Of a stretch of DNA of 64,000 nt, positions 37,782 through 48,191 are shown piece after piece. Every line of letters starts with the position of its first letter. The stretch's first letter is position 1. The translations under genes and the position numbers were made by a program. The stretch comes from Pseudomonadota bacterium (GTDB taxonomy: Bacteria; Pseudomonadota; Gammaproteobacteria; Burkholderiales; Thiobacillaceae). The stretch is taken from positions 1-64,000 of the forward strand of contig JAKBJA010000117.1 in NCBI GenBank assembly GCA_021836225.1, read 5' to 3'. The notes under the pieces were generated by a model, which was given only the letters and a program-made list of their open reading frames with translations, made no database searches and was not told where the DNA came from.

Positions 37782-38681
37782 TCAGTCAGTGCCGCCGACA
37801 AGCTGGTCCGACCGGGTGAAGGTCCAGGTGCGGGTGATCGACAGGATGTCGGCTTTTTTGCGCATCTCGTCGGGGAAGGGCGCGTAGGGCGCGGCGAGCT
37901 GGACGATCTTGATCGCGGCAGCGTCGAGGATCTTGGAGCCGGACGAGCGATCGATGTCGACGTTCTCGATGCGGCCATCGGAATAGATCGACACGGTCAG
38001 CCTCAGGCTGCCGTAGATGCTCTGGCGGCGCGCGGCTTCGGGATAGTTGACGTTGCCGATACGCTCGACCTTGGTGACCCAGTCCTCCACGTAGCGCGCG
38101 AACGCGTATTCGCGCACGTTGGCGCCGACGAACGCACGCTTGGGGCGTTTCTGGTATTCGTCCCATTGCTGCGAGATGCGCGCCTGCAGTTGCGCCATTT
38201 CGCGTGCCTGCGCGTTGAGCTGGCTGGCGTCGAGGGTGGGCTGGGGCGGGGCCGGCGTTGCCGCAGGCGGCGGGGTCTGCAGCTGGCCGTCGGTTTTCAG
38301 CTGGCTCAACAGGGTTTTCGCCTGCTGTTCGAGCGCGGACACTTTGGCCTGTAGCGCGGCTTCATCGTTCCCGGTCTGGGTTCGGGCACTGGCGGGGAGC
38401 GGGCTTTTCAGCCTGCGGTCTTCGTCGGTGTTGCCGCCCCCCGCCAGATTCACCTGCGCCAGCGCATCGGGATTAAGCGGAGATTCAGTGGTCTTGGCGT
38501 TGACCAGCACCACCTCCATCGGCAGGTTGGGGTCCTCGAACAGGTGCGGGTTGACGTGCACGAACTGGGTCGACAGCACCATGCCGTGCACCGCCGCCGA
38601 CGCCAGCAGGGCCAGCGCCATGCGCGTGCCCTGCTTGGAAGGGGCGGCGAGAGTGGGGGACGGGGCAGGGGCAGACACCAT
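37782..38681 (-). CDS. Energy transducer TonB family protein
   Basis: 299 residues. An N-terminal membrane helix ('RMALALLASAAVHGMVLS') is followed by a proline-rich and coiled-coil linker (about 90-190) and a C-terminal TonB domain: 'VNYPEAARRQSIYGSLRLT' and 'GRIENVDIDRSSGSKILD'. It would pass proton-motive force to outer membrane receptors, but no exbB-exbD or receptor gene is adjacent. Start: ATG at 38681; a TTG seven codons upstream is possible. It follows the RNB gene by 29 bp, in an operon YqiA-RNB-TonB. Confidence 0.88.
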   Translation of the reverse strand: MVSAPAPSPTLAAPSKQGTRMALALLASAAVHGMVLSTQFVHVNPHLFEDPNLPMEVVLVNAKTTESPLNPDALAQVNLAGGGNTDEDRRLKSPLPASARTQTGNDEAALQAKVSALEQQAKTLLSQLKTDGQLQTPPPAATPAPPQPTLDASQLNAQAREMAQLQARISQQWDEYQKRPKRAFVGANVREYAFARYVEDWVTKVERIGNVNYPEAARRQSIYGSLRLTVSIYSDGRIENVDIDRSSGSKILDAAAIKIVQLAAPYAPFPDEMRKKADILSITRTWTFTRSDQLVGGTD

Positions 38682-38710
38682 GGGGACCGGATGTGGGGGC
38701 AAGCCTGATT

Positions 38711-40579
38711 TTACGGAAGCGCGGCGCTGCTGTCAGGCGGTGTTTCCAGCGTCTCCCGATACTCGGCATGAAAGCTGATGTCGAGCAGGTCGATATTGGA
38801 AATCGCGAGCAGCACCTTGGATCCCGGCGCAACGCCCGCCACCGAGGGCGCGCGCGTCACCATCGGCAGGGTGTCGAAGCGCACCAGGTCTTCGCGGATC
38901 ACGCTGGCGGTGACTTCATGGATGTTTTCCTGGATCAGCCAGCGCAGCATCCAGTAACGCTCCAGCCTCCGCTGAAATTCATTGTAGGCGTCGTACGCCA
39001 GTTCGAAATCGCGCACCGTCGAAAACAGTTGCTCGCTCCGCGGGGGGTACACCGGATCGGTCCCTTGCACGATGCTGATCAGCTGGCGCTGGTTGACGAG
39101 GTCGACGTAGCGCCGCAAGGGCGACGACGACCACGCGTACTGGTCGACGCCGAGGCCGACGTGCGGGTCGGGCGACGTCGTCATGCGCGTCTTGCCGTTG
39201 GATTGCGCGCGGTAGATGCCGGGCACGCGCTTTTCCGCCAGCCAGCCGCCCCAGTGCGCGTTGGCGAAGATCATCAGTTCCGACACCACCTTGTCGATCG
39301 GGCTGCCGCGCTTGCGCGGCACGACGCTGATGCGTTCATTGTCGACCTTGAAGTTGTAGTCGACGCGGTCGACCGTGTCGGCCTTGCCGCGCCCGGCTTC
39401 CAGCACGGTGGCGAAATCGCGCAGCCATTCGAGTTCGCGGCGGTAGGGGTAATCGGGGACGTCCGGGTTGTGCAGGGTCTCGTCGTTGAACAGCACCTCC
39501 AGCGTCTCGTGGCGCAGGTTGTCGGCGATGTGCACCATTTCCAGCCGGGTCTCGGTGCCGAGCACGCGCAGGTCGGATGCCACGTCGACATACAGTGACA
39601 GCGCCGGGCAGTCGTGGGTCTCGCCCAGCGTGTAATGGTGGATCAGCGCCTCGGGCAGCATGGTGATCTTGTCGCCGGGGTAGTACACGGTGGAGAGCCG
39701 CTCGCGCGCGACCTTGTCGAGCTCCGAGCCGGGCGCGATGCCGAGCGCCGGCGCGGCGATATGGATGCCGACGCGGATGCTGCCGTCGTCGCGCCAATCG
39801 ACCGACAGCGCATCGTCGATCTCGGTGGTCGCCTCGTCGTCCATCGAGAACGCGCGCACGGTGCTTTTCGGTAGCTCGGGCGGATCGATGGGTTCGGTGA
39901 CTTCGGCAAATCCTATTCCGCGCGGGAAGTATTCCAGCAGGAAGGTCGCCAGATGGAAGTCGAGCGTCGACGGGATCGCGCCGCAGCGTTCGATCAGCCT
40001 CAATTGCGACAGCCCGGTGGCCGTTGCCGCGTCTTCCAGCGCCTTGTATTCCAGCGTGTTCTTGTCCGGCGCGATGAGGATGCGCGGGATCAGCGAGACG
40101 TATTCGGGCGGCAGGCGGAAGGCGGCCAATTCGGCCGCAAGATGCGCCTGCCGCTCGGCGGCGAGGCGCTTCTTCTCCAGTCCGGCCTTGGCCGCAGCCA
40201 GCGTCTCGGCCGGCGCCGGGCGGTAGCGCCCCTTGCCCTTCTTGTGGAAATAGATCGGCGACGCATGCAGCTTCTGCAGCAGCGCGACCGACTCCGCAGG
40301 GCGCGGCACGTGGCCGTAGTAGTCCTGCGCCAGCTGTTCGAAGCCGAATTCATCGGTGCCGGCCGCTTCCCACAGGAAGTCGGCGTCGAGATCCGCCGTC
40401 AGCGTCTCGGCCTCGGCCATCACCTCGGCGGGCGCCGGCGCGGCAAAGCGCAGCAGGATGTTGGCCGTCTTGATCTTGCTGCGCTTGCCCGAGGCGGTTT
40501 CCACCTGCGCCGTGGCGTCGGTTTCGGACAGGATGGAGCCGGCCTTGAAATGGCCGTCCTCTTCAAAGATCAGGTGCAT
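38711..40579 (-). CDS. RNB domain 3'-5' exoribonuclease (RNase II-like)
   Basis: 622 residues. The RNB catalytic core spans about 230-520 with the acidic cluster 'AFSMDDEATTEIDDALS' (about 245-261) that binds Mg2+, and 'SSSPLRRYVDLVNQRQL' near the active site. The N-terminal region lacks clear cold-shock domains and is replaced by a helical, Ala-rich segment, and there is only a short C-terminal S1-like end. This fits the shorter RNB group seen in betaproteobacteria, not full RNase R. Six bp after the YqiA-like gene; coupled expression is likely. Confidence 0.88.
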   Translation of the reverse strand: MHLIFEEDGHFKAGSILSETDATAQVETASGKRSKIKTANILLRFAAPAPAEVMAEAETLTADLDADFLWEAAGTDEFGFEQLAQDYYGHVPRPAESVALLQKLHASPIYFHKKGKGRYRPAPAETLAAAKAGLEKKRLAAERQAHLAAELAAFRLPPEYVSLIPRILIAPDKNTLEYKALEDAATATGLSQLRLIERCGAIPSTLDFHLATFLLEYFPRGIGFAEVTEPIDPPELPKSTVRAFSMDDEATTEIDDALSVDWRDDGSIRVGIHIAAPALGIAPGSELDKVARERLSTVYYPGDKITMLPEALIHHYTLGETHDCPALSLYVDVASDLRVLGTETRLEMVHIADNLRHETLEVLFNDETLHNPDVPDYPYRRELEWLRDFATVLEAGRGKADTVDRVDYNFKVDNERISVVPRKRGSPIDKVVSELMIFANAHWGGWLAEKRVPGIYRAQSNGKTRMTTSPDPHVGLGVDQYAWSSSPLRRYVDLVNQRQLISIVQGTDPVYPPRSEQLFSTVRDFELAYDAYNEFQRRLERYWMLRWLIQENIHEVTASVIREDLVRFDTLPMVTRAPSVAGVAPGSKVLLAISNIDLLDISFHAEYRETLETPPDSSAALP

Positions 40580-40585
40580 GAAAAA

Positions 40586-41143
40586 TCAGAAATCCAGGAT
40601 GGTTTGGAAGTGGCGCTCGAACCCGGCAAAGCCGTGGTCGCCGCCGTCTTCGATGATCTGCGTGGCGCCCGCGTAGTAGGCGGCGGCGTCGCGGTAGTCG
40701 AGCACCTCGTCGCCGGTCTGCGCCAGCAGCAGATAGCGCTCCGGCTGCGAGATGGCGGGTACATCGAGCGCCGCGAGTTCGGCCAGATGCGCCTCGGTAA
40801 GTTCCCACTTCTCGCCGCTGTGCCAGTTGGTCTGCGTGCCGAGCGCGCCGCGCATCAGGACATGGGCGTGCACCGCCGGGTTCACCAGCACGGCTTTCCA
40901 GCCGTGCTTTTCCGCCAGATGGGTGGCGTAGAAGCCGCCCAGCGAGCTGCCGATCAGGGTGACCGATTCAGGGTGACGCCGTGCCAATTCGGCCTTGACG
41001 TGGGCGATGGCCTCGCGCGGGCTGTTGGGCAGCGCCGGGCAGTAGTAGTCCGCCTGCCGTCCGATGCCGGCCATGTGCTCACCGAGTTGGCGCGCCTTGC
41101 CGGACGCGGGGGAGGAGTTGAAGCCGTGGAGATAGACAATCAT
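40586..41143 (-). CDS. YqiA/YcfP-like alpha/beta hydrolase (UPF0227)
   Basis: 185 residues. Serine hydrolase fold: 'MIVYLHGFNSSPASGKARQL', nucleophile elbow 'GSSLGGFYA' (Ser66-67 region), Asp in 'QTGDEVLDYRDA', and the catalytic His in 'GGDHGFAG'. E. coli YqiA has esterase activity on palmitoyl-CoA. It is the first gene of the minus-strand operon with the RNB exonuclease and TonB protein. Upstream is the 41201 repeat element. Confidence 0.88.
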   Translation of the reverse strand: MIVYLHGFNSSPASGKARQLGEHMAGIGRQADYYCPALPNSPREAIAHVKAELARRHPESVTLIGSSLGGFYATHLAEKHGWKAVLVNPAVHAHVLMRGALGTQTNWHSGEKWELTEAHLAELAALDVPAISQPERYLLLAQTGDEVLDYRDAAAYYAGATQIIEDGGDHGFAGFERHFQTILDF

Positions 41144-41200
41144 CCCCGGATTTTACCGGGGCGGGGGGGATTCCTGAAATTTGGAGATAGCCAGTTTTTC

Positions 41201-41464
41201 ACAGGACTGTTGACCGTTGGCCGGGGGTAGCCCGGCAGCTAGTCACTTTTCTTGTCTCGCCAAGAAAAGTGACCAAAAGAAGGCGACCCCGACATCCCCG
41301 AATTCCCGGAAATCGAGCCCACCGGACGGGCGGCGAAGAACTCGCCCCGCCTTGCTGTTTTTAATTGGTTTTTTGTGGGCAGGGCTCAGACACCTTCGCC
41401 GCTGATCCGCCCGGCAGGCTCGATTTCCGGCGGGGCTGTAAGGGGATCAAAGTCGAAACCAGGA
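41201..41464 (+). repeat. Structured ~260-bp repeat, copy A
   Basis: In order: hairpin GCCGGG-GGTAG-CCCGGC (41219-41235), 13-bp hairpin GTCACTTTTCTTG / CAAGAAAAGTGAC (41242-41273, loop TCTCGC), then a 24-bp arm (41306-41329) plus 9-bp arm (41330-41338), an inner GC-rich hairpin, the returning 9-bp arm (41394-41402), a TGAT bulge and the returning 24-bp arm (41407-41430). It fills the gap between the YqiA-like and rubredoxin genes. Same family as 54441-54700 and 55682-55944. The short open frame through it is not considered coding. Bases 41465-41542 show nothing further. Confidence 0.9.
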
Positions 41465-41542
41465 CGGTGAGGGCGGAGCGATTTGTACGCTGGTGATGCG
41501 TCGCAAATTCGGCCTAGGCCTGCTCAACGCGTCTTGCGCGAC

Positions 41543-41755
41543 TCAGTCGTCGAAGCAGTAGAAGTCGGCCTTGGTCACGCCGCAGTCGGGACAGCTCCAG
41601 TCGTCGGGAATGTCTTCGTAGCGCGTGCCGGGTGCGAGGCCGTGGTCGGGGTCGCCCGCGGCTTCGTCGTAGATGTAATCGCACACGGCGCAGGTCCATT
41701 TGCGGAAGGCGGGGGCGGATTCGGAGGCAGAGATGGCAGCAGACAGATTCATCAT
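41543..41755 (-). CDS. Rubredoxin
   Basis: 70 residues: a 15-residue flexible leader then a complete rubredoxin domain with the iron ligands Cys22, Cys25, Cys55 and Cys58 ('[19 protein letters not shown]', '[13 protein letters not shown]'). A small one-electron carrier in the cytoplasm. The ATG at 41755 overlaps the DUF302 stop (ATGA). It is the last gene of the OsmC-flavoprotein-DUF302-rubredoxin operon, so it may shuttle electrons for the flavin enzyme encoded two genes upstream. Confidence 0.95.
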   Translation of the reverse strand: MMNLSAAISASESAPAFRKWTCAVCDYIYDEAAGDPDHGLAPGTRYEDIPDDWSCPDCGVTKADFYCFDD

Positions 41756-42141
41756 GGCAATTTCCACGGATCGAGCGTGGCCAGCAGGTGGTTGAAAATC
41801 ACATCGAGCTCGCCGCCCAGCACATCGAGCTGCGGGTTGACGTAGGGTTTGAAGACCGCCGAGGCGGGACGGTGCGCGACCCAGGTGCGGCCTCCGGCTG
41901 CGTAGAGATGGATGCGCAGCGGGATGTCGATGCCGGCGGTCTTCTCTGCCGCCCATACCTTGACGGCGTAGTCGGGCCGGAACACTTCGAGCACCTGGTC
42001 GGCCGGCACGTCGATGCCCTTTTTCGCACAGTTGGCCTGGCCGTTGGCGTGCGCGACCAGGCCCATCGGGTAGGCGGCGATGGCGGCGATCAGCTTCTCC
42101 GCGGCCTCGTCCACCGAGAGCGATACCTCGAAACGAATCAT
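41752..42141 (-). CDS. DUF302 domain protein
   Basis: 129 residues, small alpha/beta DUF302 fold: '[20 protein letters not shown]' , '[20 protein letters not shown]' and '[10 protein letters not shown]'. Such proteins are found near sulfur-metabolism and oxidative-stress genes, but no reaction is known. Two cysteines at most, no signal peptide. Its start overlaps the flavoprotein stop and its stop overlaps the rubredoxin start, each by 4 bases, so this operon is tightly coupled. Confidence 0.85.
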   Translation of the reverse strand: MIRFEVSLSVDEAAEKLIAAIAAYPMGLVAHANGQANCAKKGIDVPADQVLEVFRPDYAVKVWAAEKTAGIDIPLRIHLYAAGGRTWVAHRPASAVFKPYVNPQLDVLGGELDVIFNHLLATLDPWKLP

Positions 42142-43313
42142 GCTTCCTCCAGTTCGGGCTGGGGCTGCGACAGCGCGCAGCTGTGGTTGTCGAATTCGTG
42201 CAGTTCCTTGCGCAGGTGCTTGATCGCCGGGGTGACGATGGCGATGAAGTAGGCCTCGCGCAATCTGCGCTGCGCTGCATTATTGGACAGATAGCCCTTG
42301 GCGCCCAGATGCAGCATCGCCGCGTTGGCGGCTTTCAGGCTGAGCTCGCTGCCAGCCAGCCGCAGCGCCAGTGTATCGCGCACATGCGGCGCGCTGCCGT
42401 CGCGTTCGATTTTTTCCGCCAGCGCGTAGGTGGCGGCGCGGGCGGCGTCGAGTTCGGCCTCCAGCGCGTCGGCCTGCACGTCGAGGAAACGGTTGACGTG
42501 ACCGTGGGTGCGGTCGGAACGCTTCATCATCGCCACGCAGGCGTCGATGAGGCCGAGGCCCATGCCCATCTGCAGCAGGATGAAGGCCGATTTGGTGCGG
42601 TCGCGGAAGGCGTTGAACTCCTCCGCGTGACAGACCACCCGGCTGTCGGGCAGGAACACGTCGCGGAACTGGCAGGCGAAGGTGTTGGTGCCTTCCATGC
42701 CGATGAAGTGCGCGTTCTGCGTCAGCGTGAGGCCGGGCGTGCTGCCGTGTACCAGGCCGATCACCAGGCCCGGCGTGTCGGGCAGCGACGCGCCCATGTG
42801 GAAATAATGCTCGGGGCCGATGTTCGATACCCAGGGCAGCACGCCGTTGATGACGTAGCCTCCCTCGGCCCGCCGGGCTTTCAGCCGCGCCTCCTCGATC
42901 CCGACGCACGACTTCATGCTGTTCGACTGTGCAGTGCCGCCGAGCACCTCGCCGCGCGCCATCCGCGGCAGCATTTCGGCGGCGAGCGCCTGGTTGGAAC
43001 TGTTGACGACATACCACTGCAGGGCATATTCCGCCCACAGCAGAAAGCCGGTCGACACGCATTGCTTGGAGATTTCCTCGATCACCTGGATGGCGTGGCC
43101 AAGGCCGCGCGCGGTGCCGCCATGCGCCACGGGCGTGAGGCTGCCGAGGCCGCCGATCGCCCCCAGTTGCTGGAGGAAGCCGCCGGGGTAAACGCCTTTC
43201 AAATCGATGTCGACCACCTGCGGCGCCAGCTGGGCGGCGATGAGTTCGGCGAGACCCGGCAACACCTCGGCAGGCGTATCCGGGAAGGTGGGGGCAAGGG
43301 CGACGGCAGTCAT
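42138..43313 (-). CDS. Acyl-CoA dehydrogenase-fold flavoprotein (DszC/SfnB-like)
   Basis: 391 residues with the three-part acyl-CoA dehydrogenase fold: N-terminal helices, a middle beta domain ('[19 protein letters not shown]', 'ALPW...') and a C-terminal helical bundle. There is no obvious catalytic Glu of beta-oxidation enzymes, and the pattern is closer to the flavin-dependent group that includes DszC and SfnB, which oxidise organosulfur compounds. Together with a rubredoxin and an OsmC protein, this suggests a redox or sulfur-compound pathway, perhaps sulfonate or thiocyanate related. The actual substrate is unknown. Upstream OsmC gene ends 28 bp before. Confidence 0.75.
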   Translation of the reverse strand: MTAVALAPTFPDTPAEVLPGLAELIAAQLAPQVVDIDLKGVYPGGFLQQLGAIGGLGSLTPVAHGGTARGLGHAIQVIEEISKQCVSTGFLLWAEYALQWYVVNSSNQALAAEMLPRMARGEVLGGTAQSNSMKSCVGIEEARLKARRAEGGYVINGVLPWVSNIGPEHYFHMGASLPDTPGLVIGLVHGSTPGLTLTQNAHFIGMEGTNTFACQFRDVFLPDSRVVCHAEEFNAFRDRTKSAFILLQMGMGLGLIDACVAMMKRSDRTHGHVNRFLDVQADALEAELDAARAATYALAEKIERDGSAPHVRDTLALRLAGSELSLKAANAAMLHLGAKGYLSNNAAQRRLREAYFIAIVTPAIKHLRKELHEFDNHSCALSQPQPELEEA

Positions 43314-43341
43314 GATGCGCTCCAGAAAAATGGCAGACGGG

Positions 43342-43884
43342 TCAGGCGAGCTCGACGCTGACGGTGACCGGGTTGCGCAGCGTGTTGGCCACCGGCGACC
43401 AGGCGTTGGAATGCGCGACCAGATCCTTCAGTTCGGCTTCGCTGGCGTCGCCCTCCAGATGCACTTTCACGCGCACATCGGTGAAACCGAGTTTCTTCAG
43501 CGGATCGAGATCGCCCACGCCCCATACCGCGGTCACGTTGATGTCGCCTTCGAGTTCGAGCTCGATCCTGGACAGGGAAATGCCGCGGGCAACGGCGTTG
43601 GCGTGCAGGCCGACCGACAGGCAGGAGCCCAGCGTGGCGAGCACCGCCTCGGAGGGGTTCGGCGCGGTGTCGTCGCCCAGCAGGTGCGGCGGTTCGTCGA
43701 TCACGTGCGCCGGCAGGTTGCGCACATAGGTCAGGTTGCGGAACTTGCTCTCGCACACGGTCTTCGCTTTCAGCGTGACGACCGACTGCGGATTCGCCTT
43801 GCCTTTGACGGACAGGGCGGCGAGGCCTTCGCCGGAAATGGGCTCGAGCACGGCTTGGGTTTTCAGGGCAACGACTTCAGACAT
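43342..43884 (-). CDS. OsmC family peroxiredoxin-like protein
   Basis: 180 residues. The two reactive cysteines of OsmC/Ohr proteins are present (Cys44 in 'KTVCESKF', Cys88 in 'ATLGSCLSVGLHA'). They reduce organic hydroperoxides or other electrophiles using thiols. The start ATG at 43884 has AAGGAG 9 bases upstream. First gene of the minus-strand operon, headed by a sigma-54-type promoter at 43935-43950. Its role may be to protect against products of the flavoprotein. Confidence 0.88.
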   Translation of the reverse strand: MSEVVALKTQAVLEPISGEGLAALSVKGKANPQSVVTLKAKTVCESKFRNLTYVRNLPAHVIDEPPHLLGDDTAPNPSEAVLATLGSCLSVGLHANAVARGISLSRIELELEGDINVTAVWGVGDLDPLKKLGFTDVRVKVHLEGDASEAELKDLVAHSNAWSPVANTLRNPVTVSVELA

Positions 43885-43934
43885 GGCATGACTCCTTGGT
43901 TGAGAGGGATCGGGAAAACCGACATGCCTTGTAT

Positions 43935-43950
43935 TGCGATTCCTGTGCCA
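43935..43950 (-). promoter_or_regulatory. Candidate sigma-54 promoter of the OsmC operon
   Basis: On the minus strand TGGCAC-AGGAA-TCGCA, with GG and GC 10 bp apart as needed for -24/-12. It ends 51 bp before the OsmC ATG. The region further upstream (to 44056) holds two TTGTCA half-sites and GTTAGCGC (44024-44031), possible activator sites. Confidence 0.65.
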
Positions 43951-44056
43951 GCTGCAAAAAATTGCCTCAAGTAATTGATTGATAAGTGAATATTTATTTA
44001 ATGGCTGCGGCCTGAAATCGTCTGCGCTAACAAATTGTCAACCATTGTCAGCCCGA

Positions 44057-45637
<1,581 letters not shown>

Positions 45638-45731
45638 GGCGGTTCCCTCGAAACATTTTGTCAACACTGTGTAATCAAGAAGCGGGCCAGCCAAACTGGC
45701 CGGTTTTGGAGGTGTTTGCAAGAGTGCATAT

Positions 45732-45778
45732 GAAACAGTCAGTTAGCGCCTGTTTCGCGTGTTGGCACGCTTCCTGAA
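45732..45778 (+). promoter_or_regulatory. Candidate sigma-54 promoter and dyad of cynABDS
   Basis: Dyad GAAACAG-N11-CTGTTTC (45732-45756) lies 5 bp upstream of a -24/-12 like TTGGCACGCTTCCTGAA (45762-45778), where the -12 has GA instead of GC. The dyad encloses GTTAGCGC, also found upstream of the OsmC promoter. About 190 bp separate it from the cynA start; the rest of 45779-45968 shows nothing obvious. Confidence 0.4.
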
Positions 45779-45968
45779 TACGACATAAGTGGAAACACGA
45801 CGCAGCACAGGGATTTCGCCCCGGAGACGCGCCCATACGGGGGATCGAGCGAGAAATCGCGCAACGAACCCAACCGGGCAAGCGCACCAGATTGGGGCGA
45901 AATGCGATGAAGCTGGTGCATGCGGACGTGTCGAGTATCACCTTTTTTCAATCCGATAGGAGCGCCAC

Positions 45969-47327
45969 ATGTCCGGCTTTGACAACCCGTTTGACCCCGA
46001 TACCAAACTGCATCGTGCAGGCTGCAGCTGCGGCCGCCACCACAGCCAGGCCGACCACGAAGCCGACATGCAGAACGAGGACGCGCGCGTGTCGCGCGTG
46101 GTCGAATCGGCGGTGATGCGCGGTCTTTTCCCCGACGACCAGCTGCGCCGCAACTTCCTGCGCGCGGTCGGCGCCGGCACGGCGATGGCGGCGATCTCGA
46201 CGCTGTTCCCGATGGGCGCGGCGAAGGCACTGGCGGCGGAAAAGGGCAAGCTGGAAAAGCCCGACCTCAAGATCGGCTTCATTCCCATCACCTGCGCCAC
46301 CCCCATCATCATGGCGGGGCCGATGGGCTTCTATGCGCGCGAAGGGCTCAACGTCACGCTGCAGAAAACCGCCGGCTGGGCGGTGATCCGCGACAAGGTA
46401 CAGAACAAGGAATACGACGCCTCGCACATGCTCTCGCCGATGCCGCTGGCGATGTCGCTCGGCCTGGGTTCGGCGAAGCAGGCGGTCGACGTGGCGTCGA
46501 TCCAGAACGTCAACGGCCAGGCCATCACCCTGTCCCTCAAGCACAAGGACAAGCTCGATCCCAAGTCGTGGAAAGGCATGAAGTTCGGCCTGCCGTTCGA
46601 CTACTCGATCCACAACCTGCTCTTGCGCTACTACCTGGCCGAGGCCGGTCTCGATCCGGACAAGGACGTCGAGCTGCGCATGATGCCGCCGCCCGACATG
46701 GTGGCCAACCTGCGCGCCGGCAACATCGACGGCTTCCTCGGCCCCGAGCCGTTCAACCAGCGCGCGGTGTACGAGGAAGTCGGCTTCATCCACACCCTGT
46801 CGCGCGACCTGTGGGACGGCCACCCGTGCTGCGCCTTCGGCGTGCAGGAAGGCTTCTACAAGCAGTATCCCAACACCTACGCCGCGCTGTTCCGTGCGAT
46901 CGCCAGCGCCACCGACTACGCGCACAAGCCGGAGAACCGCAAGGCCATCATCGAGGCGATCGCGCCGGCCAACTACCTCAACCAGCCGATCCCGGTGCTG
47001 GAACAGGTCATGACCGGGCGCTTCGCCGATGGCCTCGGCAAGGTGAGGAACGTGCCCGACCGTGTCGACTTCGACCCCTTCCCGTGGCAGTCGATGGCGG
47101 TGTGGATCCTCACGCAGCTGAAACGCTGGAACTACATCAAGGGCGACATCAACTACCAGGCCGTCGCCGAGGATGTGTTCCGTGCCACCGATGCGCGCGC
47201 GCGCATGGCCGAGCTCGGCATGAAGCCGCCGAAAGCGAACTATTCCAAGCACACCATCATGGGCAAGGTGTTCGATCCCGCGAAGCCTGCCGAGTACCTC
47301 AACTCCTTCGCCATCAAACGCACATGA
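45969..47327 (+). CDS. cynA: Cyanate ABC transporter, substrate-binding protein
   Basis: 452 residues of the NrtA/CmpA/CynA group ('IGFIPITCATPIIMAGPMGFY', 'GLPFDYSIHNLLLRYYL'). It has a twin-arginine signal ('RRNFLRAVGAGTAM', Arg60-61) after an unusual 59-residue N-terminal extension with a metal-like cluster 'CSCGRHHSQADH' (Cys19, Cys21, His24, His25, His30). The ligand could be nitrate or bicarbonate in this family, but the cyanase gene at the end of the operon points to cyanate. ATG at 45969 with GGAG upstream; its stop overlaps the permease start. Confidence 0.88.
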   Translation: MSGFDNPFDPDTKLHRAGCSCGRHHSQADHEADMQNEDARVSRVVESAVMRGLFPDDQLRRNFLRAVGAGTAMAAISTLFPMGAAKALAAEKGKLEKPDLKIGFIPITCATPIIMAGPMGFYAREGLNVTLQKTAGWAVIRDKVQNKEYDASHMLSPMPLAMSLGLGSAKQAVDVASIQNVNGQAITLSLKHKDKLDPKSWKGMKFGLPFDYSIHNLLLRYYLAEAGLDPDKDVELRMMPPPDMVANLRAGNIDGFLGPEPFNQRAVYEEVGFIHTLSRDLWDGHPCCAFGVQEGFYKQYPNTYAALFRAIASATDYAHKPENRKAIIEAIAPANYLNQPIPVLEQVMTGRFADGLGKVRNVPDRVDFDPFPWQSMAVWILTQLKRWNYIKGDINYQAVAEDVFRATDARARMAELGMKPPKANYSKHTIMGKVFDPAKPAEYLNSFAIKRT

Positions 47328-48175
47328 AGACGAAACTCACGCTTGGCCAGAAGGCCGGCCTGCTGTCGTTCGGGCTGCTTGCGGTGATCCTGCTGGTGTG
47401 GCAGCTGGCAACGCTGCCGGAAACCCATGCCGTGGCGGCCGATGTCGACCCCGAGTACGCTGCGCTGATGGGCGGCGGGGCGGCCAGGGCGGCGTCGAGT
47501 TTTCCCACCCCGGTGGCGATGGCGCAGACCATGTGGGACAGGCTGTCCCACCCGTTCTACGACAATGGCCCCAACGACAAGGGCATCGGCATCCAGCTCG
47601 CGTATTCGCTGGCGCGCGTGCTGGGCGGCTTCTTCCTCGCCGCGGTGGTGGCGATCCCGCTCGGTTTCGCCATCGGCAACTCGCGGATGGTCTACCAGGC
47701 GATCAACCCCTACGTGCAGCTGCTGAAGCCGATCTCGCCGCTGGCCTGGATGCCGCTCGCCCTCTACACCATCAAGGACGCGTCGGCCTCGGCCATCTTC
47801 GTCATCTTCATCTGCTCGCTGTGGCCGATGCTGATCAACACCGCGCACGGCGTCGCCAATGTGCGGAAAGACTGGCTCGACGTCTCGCGCACGCTGGAGG
47901 TCAATCCGCTGCGCAAGGCATTCAGGGTGATCCTGCCGGCCGCCGCGCCGACGATATTGACCGGCATGCGCATCTCCATGGGCATCGCCTGGCTGGTCAT
48001 CGTCGCCGCCGAAATGCTGGTCGGCGGCACCGGCATCGGCTACTTCGTGTGGAACGAGTGGAATAACCTGTCGCTCACCAACGTGCTGTTCGCCATCCTG
48101 ATGATCGGCGTCGTCGGCATGGCGCTCGACAGCGTCTTCGGCGTGCTGAGCAAGCGCGTCGCCTACCAGGAATGA
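47324..48175 (+). CDS. cynB: Cyanate ABC transporter, permease
   Basis: 283 residues, six membrane helices with the type I permease EAA-like loop ('[19 protein letters not shown]', about 190-208). Starts ATG 47324, overlapping the cynA stop (ATGA). The NrtB/CynB group supplies the membrane pore for the binding protein and the ATPase. The 60 residues ahead of the first ABC permease helix include an extra N-terminal helix ('[19 protein letters not shown]'). Confidence 0.92.
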   Translation: MKTKLTLGQKAGLLSFGLLAVILLVWQLATLPETHAVAADVDPEYAALMGGGAARAASSFPTPVAMAQTMWDRLSHPFYDNGPNDKGIGIQLAYSLARVLGGFFLAAVVAIPLGFAIGNSRMVYQAINPYVQLLKPISPLAWMPLALYTIKDASASAIFVIFICSLWPMLINTAHGVANVRKDWLDVSRTLEVNPLRKAFRVILPAAAPTILTGMRISMGIAWLVIVAAEMLVGGTGIGYFVWNEWNNLSLTNVLFAILMIGVVGMALDSVFGVLSKRVAYQE

Positions 48176-48191
48176 AGCCAGGAATGAAATC

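Noticed and set aside
41217..41405. Short reading frames (with AGGSPAAS...HFSCLAKK type products) inside the structured repeats, also at 54478-54708 and 55659-55928.
   Set aside because: The conservation follows base pairing instead of codon positions, and paired changes alter residues; the frames are by-products of the repeat.
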